From Tubulanus polymorphus (lineage: Eukaryota > Nemertea > Palaeonemertea > Tubulaniformes > Tubulanidae), in assembly GCF_964204645.1 (NCBI RefSeq), contig NC_134025.1, positions 29,914,001-29,978,000 on the forward strand: a DNA stretch of 64,000 nt. Reading direction: 5' to 3'. The notes under the pieces are model-generated. The model searched no databases and was not told the DNA's origin. It saw only the letters and a program-made list of their open reading frames with translations. Positions 13,170 to 25,200 of the stretch are shown here, in pieces. Each line of letters starts with the position of its first letter. The stretch's first letter is position 1. Position numbers and translations under genes: made by a program.

Positions 13170-13798
13170 ATTGAGGATTACGGATTGAGATATGGATTGA
13201 CTATGATACCGTAGTTTGGTCAGTTTTAGTTTGTTCTGCGATGAAAATGGACATTTTTGCAATAATACGTGGAAGATTTAGACTGGAAATTATGCTTATA
13301 AGAAGTTCTGCTTTGAAGTTCTTTAAGTTCCAAATCTTTGACGCCGTTTGTCGTCGGTGTTTCCCTTGCGATGTACATGTAATGATAACTGAATTTTTCT
13401 CCCAACTCAAATCTTTTCACCGGAAAAAGAAATTAGAATCTTCCATTAAGAATGCGCCTAGTACTGTATTGGATGGTTGTATGTATTTTAGAATTGAAGT
13501 CCCATGACACAAAAATTCTGCGTCCTACAAATATTGTAAAGCTTCTGCCTTTTATTGCAACACACATCTTCTTATCGATTCAAGCATGTTATTGGATAGT
13601 TTTAGGATCCTTTCGAATTAGCATTTGCAGCAATCTTTGATTAGCTTATGTCGAGCTGAATGGTAGAAAGCCAGCTAACACGAGCAGTGTTATATTTGTG
13701 AGAACTATTTTCCCCCAGAGATTCCTAGATTAGTGTAAAATTGTAATATTCGTTTTGTATATAATACCGTATGTAAAGATGGGATTGTCATAAGTACT

Positions 13799-13872
<74 letters not shown>
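13799..13872. repeat. (TA)n microsatellite
   Basis: Nearly pure TA dinucleotide run, interrupted by a few CA/GTA variants. The minus-strand open frame through it is a product of the repeat. Confidence 0.9.
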
Positions 13873-13873
<1 letters not shown>

Positions 13874-14403
13874 AACTAACTCTGATGAGATTTTAAGGTT
13901 ACAATTTGACCTCTGAATACATGATCGATTATAAATTCGAGTGAAAATAATAAATATGGTTTTAGATGAGAATTTAGTTTGATCAGGTATTGTTTTCTTT
14001 GATCGGTGGGTGCTCTTACGGTAGGCAATAGACGATGGATAATTTCTGAAAAATTTTTTAATTTGTTCTACGTACAAAAAAATGAGAAATGAGCTTTAGT
14101 TGTATAGAATGGCGTATTCGAGTGCTGACACTGAAATACGGTCATGAGCTTTTATTCGAGAGAAGATCAGCTACTTGTCTTTGCAGAAGCTGGCAGCTTA
14201 CACTATGAGTGATCAAAACTCCTGCTGCTCTCTAATCTACCATCAAAAAAACTGATTTTTTGTAAATATTGAACAGACATTATGAGAATGAATTATGAAA
14301 AACTGTAAATACGATATAAGATAAATGTAACTGTTTTATACAACTATGTATAATTTATAGAGATTGTGATGATAATTAAAGCCAGCGAAGTATATGTTTT
14401 TTG

Positions 14404-14813
14404 GGGGGTCGTCTATTTATAATGTGTGCAAATTTCCTTTCGATTTTGACCTCTCCTGTGTACGCGGCGCAGGGGCGGATCCACGCCAAAGAAAAATGAT
14501 TCGTTATAGGAATCGACCCCAATTCATAGTACATTAGACTCCACTTTACTCGGTAGCGTTGGGACTGTTAATAACAACCGGATACCGAGCTGAAGACTTC
14601 AGCCAATTTAATGTTTTGCTAAATAGATCGAAGAAAAATTGACTAATTTGACCGGTACTGAGTAAGGAGTATAATGTATAAGCAATTTTTAACCATGTGT
14701 ATCTCACGTAAGCCACGTGAAGCGGCCTGGATCTGACCCTGCGGTATTATTACGTGGTGTAGGAGAAACTGATTTCGTACCCCTCAACGCGTACATGATA
14801 AATAGACGACCTC
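14404..14813. mobile_element. nested inverted-repeat (palindromic) MITE-like element
   Basis: The outer ends GGGTCGTCTATTTATAATGT and the inverse of ATGATAAATAGACGACC match closely. An inner pair also matches in inverted orientation (TTACTCGGTA near 14543 against TACTGAGTAAGGAGT near 14655). The whole segment could fold as a roughly 400-base hairpin. No protein encoded. Confidence 0.55.
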
Positions 14814-15763
14814 TTCGTATGATTCTTTAATATATAGATAAGTATTAAACCGTCTGGCAATAAACCTGTATAAACCATTGGTTGATCAGAGACGTACGTG
14901 CTATACAACGTGTATGTATTGTGGTGAAGATATATTAGTTCCCAGGGAAAAATCCCCCCCCGTTACAGAAAAATCACGATTATTACAAAATGGCTTTTGT
15001 TTGAAGAGAGCTACGATCCCAATTATTATAATAACTTTAACTATGGAATATTGTTCATGTGGCACAGAATCAATTTGAATAATAACACAATTTTTACCTG
15101 TGCCAAAAATCAACCGTGTTATCCGAATATATTATGCATGCAACCTTCATTAATAGGAGTAATAATGATAATAAACCAAATGAAATGAAGTAATATCCAT
15201 AGTTACAGCTCTCTGTTTATCTATTGGTGCGTTTTATTTACAAATCGGAATAAATTTGAATATCTTATAAATATATAGTTTGTTGTCGAGTTTCTCGTTT
15301 CAAATTCTCCGGAGCTGTGTCAACTTAACTCTTGTGTGTTGTTTGTAATAGAGAGGATAAAGCAAAAGTAAGCGCTTTTGGTATGGAAAGTAATGGCACT
15401 TCAGTGAATTGGGCCCATGGTAAGAATCAAGATCATGCAACTCCTCACATTTGAACTGAAAGGAAAATATATTTCCAATGTCTGGGATTCGAATCTGATG
15501 CACGAACAATTGGTCTTGTAAATAGATTGATGATTAGAAACTTTTCACCAGAAACAAAAGTTTTAGGATATTCCTCAGTCACCAGTTCCAATAAAATCCG
15601 AATAACCCAACACAAAGATTAAGTAAGATTGATGATATGTAATATTTGTCTCATGAAAATAATATATTTTGATATATCCAAGTAATATAAATGCAATAGT
15701 AATGACATGACCAGCACTATAAACTACAGTATAATATTTACAAATTCTCGAGGAATGAGTTTA

Positions 15764-18700
15764 CTATCTTCTGCTCGAAGAAGGTTGTTTATCAGTGGAT
15801 GCCGAGTAACTGAAAATAACAATCACAATAGTTATAGTAACATTATTATAGATTCATCATGCTATGAATGAGTTAGAAGTATTTTCTCACCTGCCCAGTT
15901 GACCTCCAGCCATGCTGAAAAATTTATTGAAGTCCATACGTAGGAGTAACTGAGCTAAATGTGGACTCGATTGATGACTTTGAACACTGGACAATATCCG
16001 GAATAATAAACCAGATTGTACCTGAAAACTCTGTATGAAATAAAACAAATATCTCTCAGTAATGAGTTCACTTCATTCAGGTTGTAACACTACAGATGCT
16101 TGCAGTAGGCCTACCTTAGACAGTTCTTCTAATTTATTTGTTTCGGCTTCCTGACTCGGAGCTTCGCCTTGCATCAGAACGCAGAAATTGTTGCAAATCT
16201 CTAGAATTTCTTTCAAGTAACGCGACACCTGCAAATACCGGTAAGAGAAAAGAATTTATTACGATTATTTCCAAGGGAAAAATACGAAGCTTCTTCGAAA
16301 AACTTACGGTTTTCATGTGTAGGAATGATTGAACTAATAACGCGGCCAGAAACTGATCGTGAGCCAATCTGATAGCTTCGAAGTCATGAGTAGCTTCGAT
16401 CTTACCGAGTAAAATACTGTACTGAGATTCAATCACATCAACCTACAATCAATTAAACAAACGTTCCTTTTACCAAACAAATTCTACATTCTCGCTATAG
16501 ATATCAAAACGAACGATTATTCGATGAATATAGAACTGATACCTGTAGATAGTACTGCAGATTATCGAGAAGGTAAGCCATATGATATCGTAGCAACCAT
16601 TTCAATCTCGCTTGTTCTTCGTTTAGACTTTGTTTATTTTGCATCTGCTCCGCCCAACAATTCTGCAACCTCAACTGAACGCGTTTCAGCGTCAGCAAAA
16701 ACCGGAATAATTTATTATACCTACGAAACGAGAAATAGTTTAATGAGAGGAACGTCATCTGAAAAGGAGTTTTAAAGTGGAATGATTTGAATACAGTACT
16801 TGTCTAATGTTGAGTTTGTGAAGAGTAAATGTAACGGCCATTCTACAGTACACGTTAGACCTAATGCACTCCATCCGTTGATGACTGAGTCTGTGCGAGA
16901 TGGCTCTAAAATAACAAACATTCAAAACTTTTAATTTCTTTAACAGTTAGCTCAGCTCGGAATCCTGTACACTCGATGACATTCCAAACACTACAGGCCC
17001 AGAGGTAGGTTTTGGGGGCGTTCTCATGGATCCAGACCCTGCCTTCGCACTGAGGTGCCGTTTTTGCCAAGCCAGAGATAGCTAAAACCTATAAATTTCA
17101 CACTCATCCTGTCAGAATTTGCATCTTTTAGATGTATTTCATCAAAACTATATTAACACCGAGGGTGGGACCCCCACTAGTGGCTTTTGCCATGGCTGCA
17201 TTATCCAAGAAATGCCATTTCTTTCCTTCTGTACTCTGGCCTTCCGATTATTTTCCTAGATCCGCCATGAGACCCCGCTGTAACTTCAAATCTAAGACAA
17301 AACAGTTGAAAAAAAATTGCATTATTTTCATTCTTACTTTTGGAAAGGATTTTATTAGAGTTGATTGTCAGCTGAAAAGCTTGAAACAACTGATCATCTT
17401 CTACTTGTAAAACCATGCGTGCGGCTTGGTGGAACGCGAAATTTACATCTATCAAAATAGACAATGAAATTATACAGTGAAAATCAGGTTTTATAACCGC
17501 TTAAAGCTCAACGATTCATACCCATTCTTACCGTGTTGTGTGTTAGCATTCGGAGGATGATTAAGAAGTTGTCTTTCGTTGCACGTATCGATAAACGCTA
17601 GGAATAATTCACCGCGACCGAGTAAATACATATCCTTCATCACTTGTAAATGTGTATATAAATGATTCTCTTCAAGAACCATGTGCCACAGACGCTAGAA
17701 ATATAAACAACACAACATAATCATTGATAAAACACGATATCCCTGTTGTGATGCAAATCCCGCTAAAACAGCAAAATATATTACCGTATTATTACAATTA
17801 TTACTGTATCTATTAAGTCATGTAGCCTACATTTATATTTGAATCTATGTCCTTTAATTATTCAGTCTGTAAAAATGTTCTTCACGTGAATTTTTGTATT
17901 TTTGTATTCTTATCTTTCCTCTTATAGTCTGTACTTTTTGTACGAAATAAAGACTTATGATTATTATTTATTATAAATTCTGAAAATTTTTCTTTTCTTT
18001 TAGTTTTGACTATATTTTAATAGTCATCTTAAAGGAAACATTGTCGGAATTCATATCATACATAGACAATAATCAACCGATGATTGAGTCAGTAGAGGGG
18101 GAAAAGTGTTCACAGAACAGGGGGTCAGGAGATAAGGGGCCAGAAAAACTGCTGTCAGGAGGACAGGGAACAGAACTGAAAAGTTTTCGTTACCTCTGCA
18201 ACACACATTCGTACTTTGCCGACGACTTCTTCGAAATTCTGAAGATCAAATTCTCGATGTTTCGAAAGATTGTAAATTTCTTTGGCAAATTTTTCTTCAT
18301 TTTCTCTCAAAACAGAATCTAAACAGAGAAATCAGTGATAGAGAGAAAATGTTGACTTCATAAAATCCAATTGTTAATTCATTGGTCTTACTGTAATGCA
18401 TGAAACTTGTTATTTCATGTTTCTGCTCAAACATTTGAACCGATTCGCCGACAAATAATATTTTCTCTCCGAGACTCAGAGGTATATACGACGGGAACAT
18501 GTCGCTACGGATACTGAATTCTTCTCTTTTATTCGGAATCGACGGTTCATACATCGAACTTTGCTAAAATGAAAGAAAAAGAAAAACATCACACATGTTG
18601 GAACTGTGAATCAGTAAGATCGCAATAACCATGATGGAGAACAATACATGTCAAATCCCACAATTGTTGAAAAAGTATATCTAAAATACTGGAAATATAT

Positions 18701-20450
18701 CGGATGATTCCACTGCCACCTGACCAGTTTAATTTTTTCATTTTTGACCGAAGAAAGACTGCAGACTCCACGTCTGCGTGTACAGAGGAAGAAAGAGATT
18801 GTGCATAGAAAACAATATAATATAGATTTTACATGTAGTATTTCAACAATTGTGGGATTTCACATTTATGTTTGAACTGCGATGATCTTTTAAACAAATT
18901 CATGCTGACGATACCATAATAATCTCCTGTAACTGTCGCCCGGTGATCCCGCCTATCCCGAGATCGTCGTCATCGGCCATCGCCATAGCAACAGCGGTCG
19001 GAGTTTCGTGTTGGATGAAGAATTCGTGATGTTGATCCAATAGAACGCCTTGTAACATCCATATAGATAACTGTTTATACATTACACCGTGACAATAATA
19101 TAACAACCTGAAATATTAACATATCATCTAACTATGATTGTGGACAGACAGATTCGTTCCATCAGTCAGAATTATAACACTTACTCATTAAGAGCATCTT
19201 TAACACTAGTTAAACCAGTTTGACTGTTCTTGTAAATAACGTCCAAAATTTGACAACCGTGACTCTGTAAAAATTAAATCAGATTTCAATCTCAAACATT
19301 ATGATTCAACGGTCCAATTTTTTAAATCTCTAATCCGGATTAGATCAAAATGTAGGGTTAACTGATCTGGATTGCATCTACTAACCTTCTTTACTGTGAT
19401 TTGTTCTAAAAGCCCAGTTAATGCGACAAATAGATATCTAAACTGAAATCGAAATATTCAAACGTTTAGAATAAGATGAAAATCACAGGACTCTAAACCT
19501 TAAAACCAAGTTAAGACTTAAAGAATTAAAATTAGTTAATTTCCAAATCTTCGATCATAATTGTGAAGCCGGTTTCACTGTTCTCTCAGTAGGATAGAAA
19601 TATTTACCTGTTGTAATTCACTAGATATATACATGACAGTAAGATGTGCATCGGTTAAAATTTTTTGCTCAAGTTCCAATAATTTCTGTTTATAGGGAGC
19701 TAACGTTTGAAGTAACCCATCACAGAATGCTGTCAGATATAAACCAGGTTTCAAACCAGATTTAAAACAATCATCTGAAATTAAGAGAATTAGATCAACT
19801 AGCCTGGACAAAAACAAGGACATATAACTTTAGAGAGTTGTAGGGTCTACCTACAGTTTAGGTCACCTTTCCACTGTGGTGGTGCTAGTGTAATGGTAAG
19901 GCTGGGTTCAAAACTATTCATTAAAGACACCTTAACCCGGAACTGAAGTTGCTCTGATATGTGATGTGTGGTTTTTGTACCATCAGCTCTGAACTCTTCC
20001 TACCCTAACCCAGCACCCGGTGTGCCCAGGCATCACGCCATGGGTAAGGGCTTACCTTCTTTAAGCGCAGGACAACAGGAATGCTCGCTTATAAAAGAGT
20101 TGAACGCACAATATTGACTGCCGAGCTTCAGAAGTTGATTCAATAAATTTTCTTCCTCTTTCGAAAGAAAAGGCAAATCAGCAACAACCTGAAAATGTCA
20201 TGTCTCCATGTCAGTTATACTGACAGTCGTCACAGAGGGTGGCAAAATATAGTCAGATTTGTTTACTTTGATAAGAAAGCCTGAGGAGTGAACTGAGTCG
20301 AGTGAGGTCGAGGACTGGATCGGGAGAGAAAGAATGAGGAAGGAAGGCCTCCTTTTTTATTTAAAACTTACTCACCTTTATCTCAGCCGATTTCATAACA
20401 AATATATTACCCGGGTACCCGGCTAATGCCATAAATAACTCATGCAACAT
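15764..20450 (-). CDS. TUBGCP4: gamma-tubulin complex protein 4
   Basis: GRIP-domain subunit of the gamma-tubulin ring complex, which nucleates microtubules at centrosomes. Sixteen coding exons: 20450-20376, 20188-20056, 19774-19608, 19442-19386, 19264-19185, 19107-18915, 18563-18392, 18317-18194, 17694-17532, 17448-17338, 16905-16800, 16730-16543, 16442-16308, 16228-16115, 16021-15891, 15809-15764. They total 1995 bases, 664 residues; human is about 667. Family segments seen include [17 protein letters not shown] at the start, [100 protein letters not shown] and [13 protein letters not shown] near the end. The donor of the 18915 exon (GTATCG) is the least certain junction. Its introns hold several repeats. 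Confidence 0.96.
16980..17300. repeat. probable repeat remnant in a TUBGCP4 intron
   Basis: GC-richer stretch in the intron between the 16800-16905 and 17338-17448 exons, with blocks such as AGGTAGGTTTTGGGGGCG and GAGGGTGGGACCCCC that look like old mobile-element sequence. No exon found in it and no family assigned. Confidence 0.25.
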
Positions 20451-22297
20451 CCTGTCAGTGAGTGGTGAGAGGGTTTTCACCGCCTAATAATATTAGTAAG
20501 AAAACCGCCGCAAATTTGTATTTGTTTCATTTCATTGAATTGAATTGAATTGAATATGAGTCATTCTGCAGAATTTCCAGAACCTGCTCTCAGAGGTGAG
20601 CTGGCCTCTCAGGGCAGAAACCTACCCTCAGGGGCCGCGGTCAATAAAAACTAAAAATCCATTCACCAGATTGAGCTGAAACGGTGGAAAGTCAAGATAA
20701 TAGGGAAAATCTAAACAAACAAAAGTTTAATCCGCAATGCCCACGTTTATTATCAACAACTATTCAAGAATATATAAGAATATAGAATCAGAATTGGTAT
20801 TTTACTGAAAGAAATTAAAAAATAAAACTACTTTTCATCAATATAAAGAAATGAAAAAAATAAAAATTTATTTCGGAGAGAAAGTGGCGCGTGGATGATA
20901 GTTTTACGGTTCTCACCTGCTTAATCCAGCGGCTGACACGAATACGATTTTTGCTAAAGGCCACAGTCACCCGTAAGTACCAGAATAAACAAAATGGCGG
21001 CTTTTTGAATGGCTTAACGTGATTCAGAACGACACAGGTGACATTAGTTAGTTACCTAATCGTTGGTGGTAAGCTTTTATAATCGGATGGGCTTATACCA
21101 ACGTTAGGGATGACAAGGACCAAAACACGGTTGAAAAAAGTAACACTTCAAAAATATACTTTCTATTCACTTCAGTCCACAATTAATGGCTTAATTCACA
21201 AACTAACACAGGTACCTTTCGAAATAATCCAATTTTATGTATGTTTCGAGTGATTAATCAACATTATTTTGAGAAATTAATTAATTTCTCCACAAATTTC
21301 GCCATTGGCCGCCATTTCTCTGTATTGCACATGTGGCATGATAAGACAAGGGGACCTACAAGGATTTATATAAAACTTCCAAGACGAAACGACAATTTTT
21401 ATTTTTGATGGTTTTCCAACTTTTATTTCAAGTCTTCGTGTTTTCCATAATAAATAATAAAATAATAAATTTCTGGTAAAAGAAAAATGTGAATAAGTGT
21501 TGATTTTTTAATTTTTTTAAATTTCGTCGTTTCGCTTTGTTAGTTTGTGCTGTTGTCCTGGCCTCAGTCCACAGGTGCCAGCACCTCCAGTAATTTTCAA
21601 AATGGCAGCTGTTGACTGGACGGAAATTTACTCTCACTTTACGGCCGATTTGCACATGGATTAAGATCGTCAGGTGAGGTGTTATAGGTATCAGACAAAC
21701 TACGAATCTGTTGTGCGTCGATTACAACAAAAATGAGACAGATATCTTAAGAGACAATGAAATGCCAGGCAAATTACTCGTCAGTCAAATTGGCTGACGA
21801 AGATTTCATACAAAAATGACCTTCCCATTCCTGACTGTGGTTTGTGAAAATATCCGATCGTGAAACTAAACCACAGACAGGTTACTGACTAAGGTGACAT
21901 CTAACATCCGCGTTGCTGGCTTGCAGCTAATAACTAGGAAGTAAGTGTAAATATAACTTTATCGAAAGAGGTGACGACATTTAAATCGAACTCCTTAAAA
22001 TATGAAACCCCATCAAGTTTACATCCGAAATCCCTCCCTGACCCTGTGTAAGTAAGTAATGAAATTTCTGGCCTATTTGTAGCCTAAATGAAGTGAAGGC
22101 ACCGAAACTGACTTACGCTGGGCCACCTGTGAAACTCAAATCAAGCCAAATAGACATTAGTTTATATCGTATGTCTACATACGATATAAGTTTGTTTGTT
22201 TAGTTTGTGCCAGTTTGTTTGTGTCATTCAACTGCTTGACAGTGGTTCCGTCTAGCAGCAGCTGTGGAGTGCGAGTGTCCAATATTCGACTAAAAAG
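20451..22297. other. divergent spacer between TUBGCP4 and the multi-TIR gene
   Basis: Contains a short (TTGAA)n array near 20531-20553, then the 0.85 kb inverted-repeat element at 21045-21891. The last about 100 bases before 22298 are the likely 5' UTR of the multi-TIR gene, with TTTG-repeat sequence (about 22190-22225). Short open frames here show no coding character. Confidence 0.45.
21045..21891. mobile_element. longer copy of the GTTACCTAATCG element, flanked by an 8-9 bp direct repeat
   Basis: The left end TAGTTAGTTACCT and right end AGGTTACTGACTA are inverted copies with two mismatches. The sequence AGGTGACAT occurs immediately outside both ends (21036-21044 and 21892-21900), which looks like a target-site duplication of 8-9 bp. 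That size is typical of hAT-type DNA transposons. The roughly 730-base interior encodes no recognisable transposase. Confidence 0.65.
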
Positions 22298-25200
22298 ATG
22301 GCTGCAGGATTATATCGAGCATCATCAATTGATTTAGTCACCGATGAAGGACATCATGAGATTCAGTTATTACTTGGTGATATTACATTATTGCCCCCTG
22401 AAGATAAAGTCGATCTTCTTATGATTTCCGCTTTTCCTGGTAATAATAAATACACCGTTAATTGACCGACCCGGGACTGAATTCATCGGTGCTATGAAAC
22501 TATCGTTATATTTCAGGTGATTATTGCGCCACTCCGACGTCTGTGATTGGTGCGTTAAAACGCTCGTTTGGAATCAACGTGCGCGATTTAGCGCGAGATA
22601 AAGCTGAAGATTTGAGAAGGAATTTCAATTGTTGGTTCTCTCATCCACTTCCAGATGGTTTGCCCTACAAGTAATTACACTTCATAATCAAAAACATTAT
22701 CGTGTTAGCGACAATTGATCAATGACCAACCCTGTATCCCTGTATGATAATGAGAAATCTTTCATTGTTGGTCCTTAATACTGGTTTTATCCACCATCAA
22801 TTGTGACAAGTCCCTGTTGTGTTGTCTACTGTATTCTTGATTCCTTCTGATTTGCTTGATTTTAAACATTTTCAGACGACTTTTATGTTTTGAGCAACAA
22901 GTGCGTGATTTCAGCCACCCGAGTATGTTAATAGGAGATGTTTTTCGATGTATGATTCCAGCATTCAACAATCAACCGAGTTCCGTTATAACTCCTATTC
23001 TCGCGTCTGGCGATCAGGTGGGTCGATTTATCCACATCATATCAAATTCATTCATATTCTACATTGTATACAACTTGCACGCAAAATTTCATTTCGATAG
23101 TTTTCATACTAATCTGGGACCCAGTTCCACAGTTATTCTCCCACGTTCACAAAAAAGTTCTCAATTTTTGGTTTAGACACTGTTTAAATACTTATGTTTT
23201 CACTCTTTTGGGACATTGGACTTCTGGACCCAGTTTCAAAAAAGGTTGATTTAATTTCTCCAATCATTAAATCTGCATCTCAATTTCATTCAGGAGTTAA
23301 TCATATCTGGGCATTTGTATATCCTTACTCAAAACTGTTTCAGGGTCATGTACGGTATGGGATGTATCTAGTTTGTTGTAATTATTTTCCAGAACTGTGA
23401 TATAAATGTGATGTTGACATCGATGGTAGTTGCAGCGTGTAACTGGATCACTGCTGGATTACCTCTCGTTTGTCTCAAGATAGTTGTTTTCACGAGAGAA
23501 CAATTCACCTGTGAATCGGATATCAAATCATCTTATCTCAATGGTCTCATCGATGTTTTCAATAAACAGAAATTGAAATGGGAGTCTCGAAAAACTAAAT
23601 GGAAGGTTAGTGCGAAATTTCACTCCAGTTTTACGTAATGACTTGAGAGTCAAAATCAATAATAAAAATATTGATTATTAACCCAAAGCCATGTGTACCA
23701 TTTATTGTGTGAATTGTGGGGATCATCACTTTTTGAAAGTGATAAAATGTCCGGTGTTTGTAGTTACGTTTCACTCGAAAATGTCTTTGGAAAGGTTCTA
23801 AACACATGTGAAATGTGAATGATAAAGAATTGGAAGATTGATGCCAGAAGTTGTCTAAATAAGTTGGATCCAGGCTACAGATACCTACACAATTTAGCAT
23901 ACAGTCTCAATGGGTAACATGTTTGTCTTTATTTCACTGACAGGAGGTTTCTATACAGTACGATGTATTCCTGTCCTACAGTCGCGAAGATCAGGATTAC
24001 GTAGAAATGATACGAAAACAATTATTACTTGAAAAACCGGGACTTCGTATCAATACAGAAAAACATGAACTGGACTTAGAACAAGCTTGGCAACAGGAGA
24101 TCTATGATACTATGATTGTCTGTCTCAGGTAACTGTCATCGCCTGTCTCGGATATCTATTCTGGTTTACTGTTGAACAGTACTGCCAACCAACCAACCAT
24201 CCCTTATTTCTAGAGACATTCTCTTCTGAATAATGATCTGTTGTTCCTCCTTGATTATGGCAAACTCCATGGAATTGAAAATGAATCGGTGTCCCTTCAA
24301 GTTTTAAGAATTTGGTCCATTGTCTTTCTTATTGGCTTATCTTGTCCCAGTCCCAGGAATTCATGAGTTGCGGGCAGTAAGACCGGCAAGAGACACTTGG
24401 GCTCATCCACTCTGTACAGAGTGACAACCTTCAGGCTGTGGACAACGACATTATGTCTAACCATGTTTCTTTGAAAATAATTCAATCAATAATAAAAATA
24501 ACAGGATATTGATAATGAATATTTTCAGAGTGATAACCATATTGAGCCCGAGTTATTTACAGTGCTCCAGTTGTTTAGATGAATACAATATGGCTTTATG
24601 CTGTAATCGAGTTGTAGAACGCCATGTTTTAGCTCCTGTTTATCTAAAACAAGTTCAAGTGATGCCGACATACATGCTCGTTACTCAATATATAGATTTC
24701 AGGTATTTTATCCGTTGATGTTGTGTTTATCATTTGTTTTTAGAGTTCTGCCCGTTTTAACGCAGAATTACCTGACATCATTAGAATGTGTCGAAGAGTA
24801 TAATATCGCACTGTGTTGTAATCGAGTGTCATCGCGTGATATTTTAGCACCGTTCCTTTTGAAAACGATACCTCAATTACCCGTTTATATGCAACTGATT
24901 CAATATCTGGACTGTAGGTAAAGTTTTATAGCTGTTATGCACTTTGGGGCCATCCATGAAATACATAGCTCAAAATGACAATTTCTAAACCCCCGCTCTA
25001 TAATGCAATTTTAAGCATCACAGTATGTTCAAAGGGAGAAGTGGCTGACTGTTTACCCCTTCACCCCATGTATGCATGCTTGTATTATGAATGGTCCCTT
25101 TCAAAATCTGTTTGTACATAATGATAATGCACAGAAAAATTTCTATACTAAACCTGGGTTAGATTTCTTTTTGTTATTCAAATATATTTCTCAGGATCAC

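Larger units (their letters stand above)
13170..15763. other. WASF 3' UTR and convergent spacer to TUBGCP4
   Basis: No coding region recognised. Contains a (TA)n microsatellite at about 13799-13872, a long inverted-repeat element at 14404-14813, and an AATAAA at 14859-14864 that could end the WASF transcript. TUBGCP4 ends in from the right. Confidence 0.5.
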
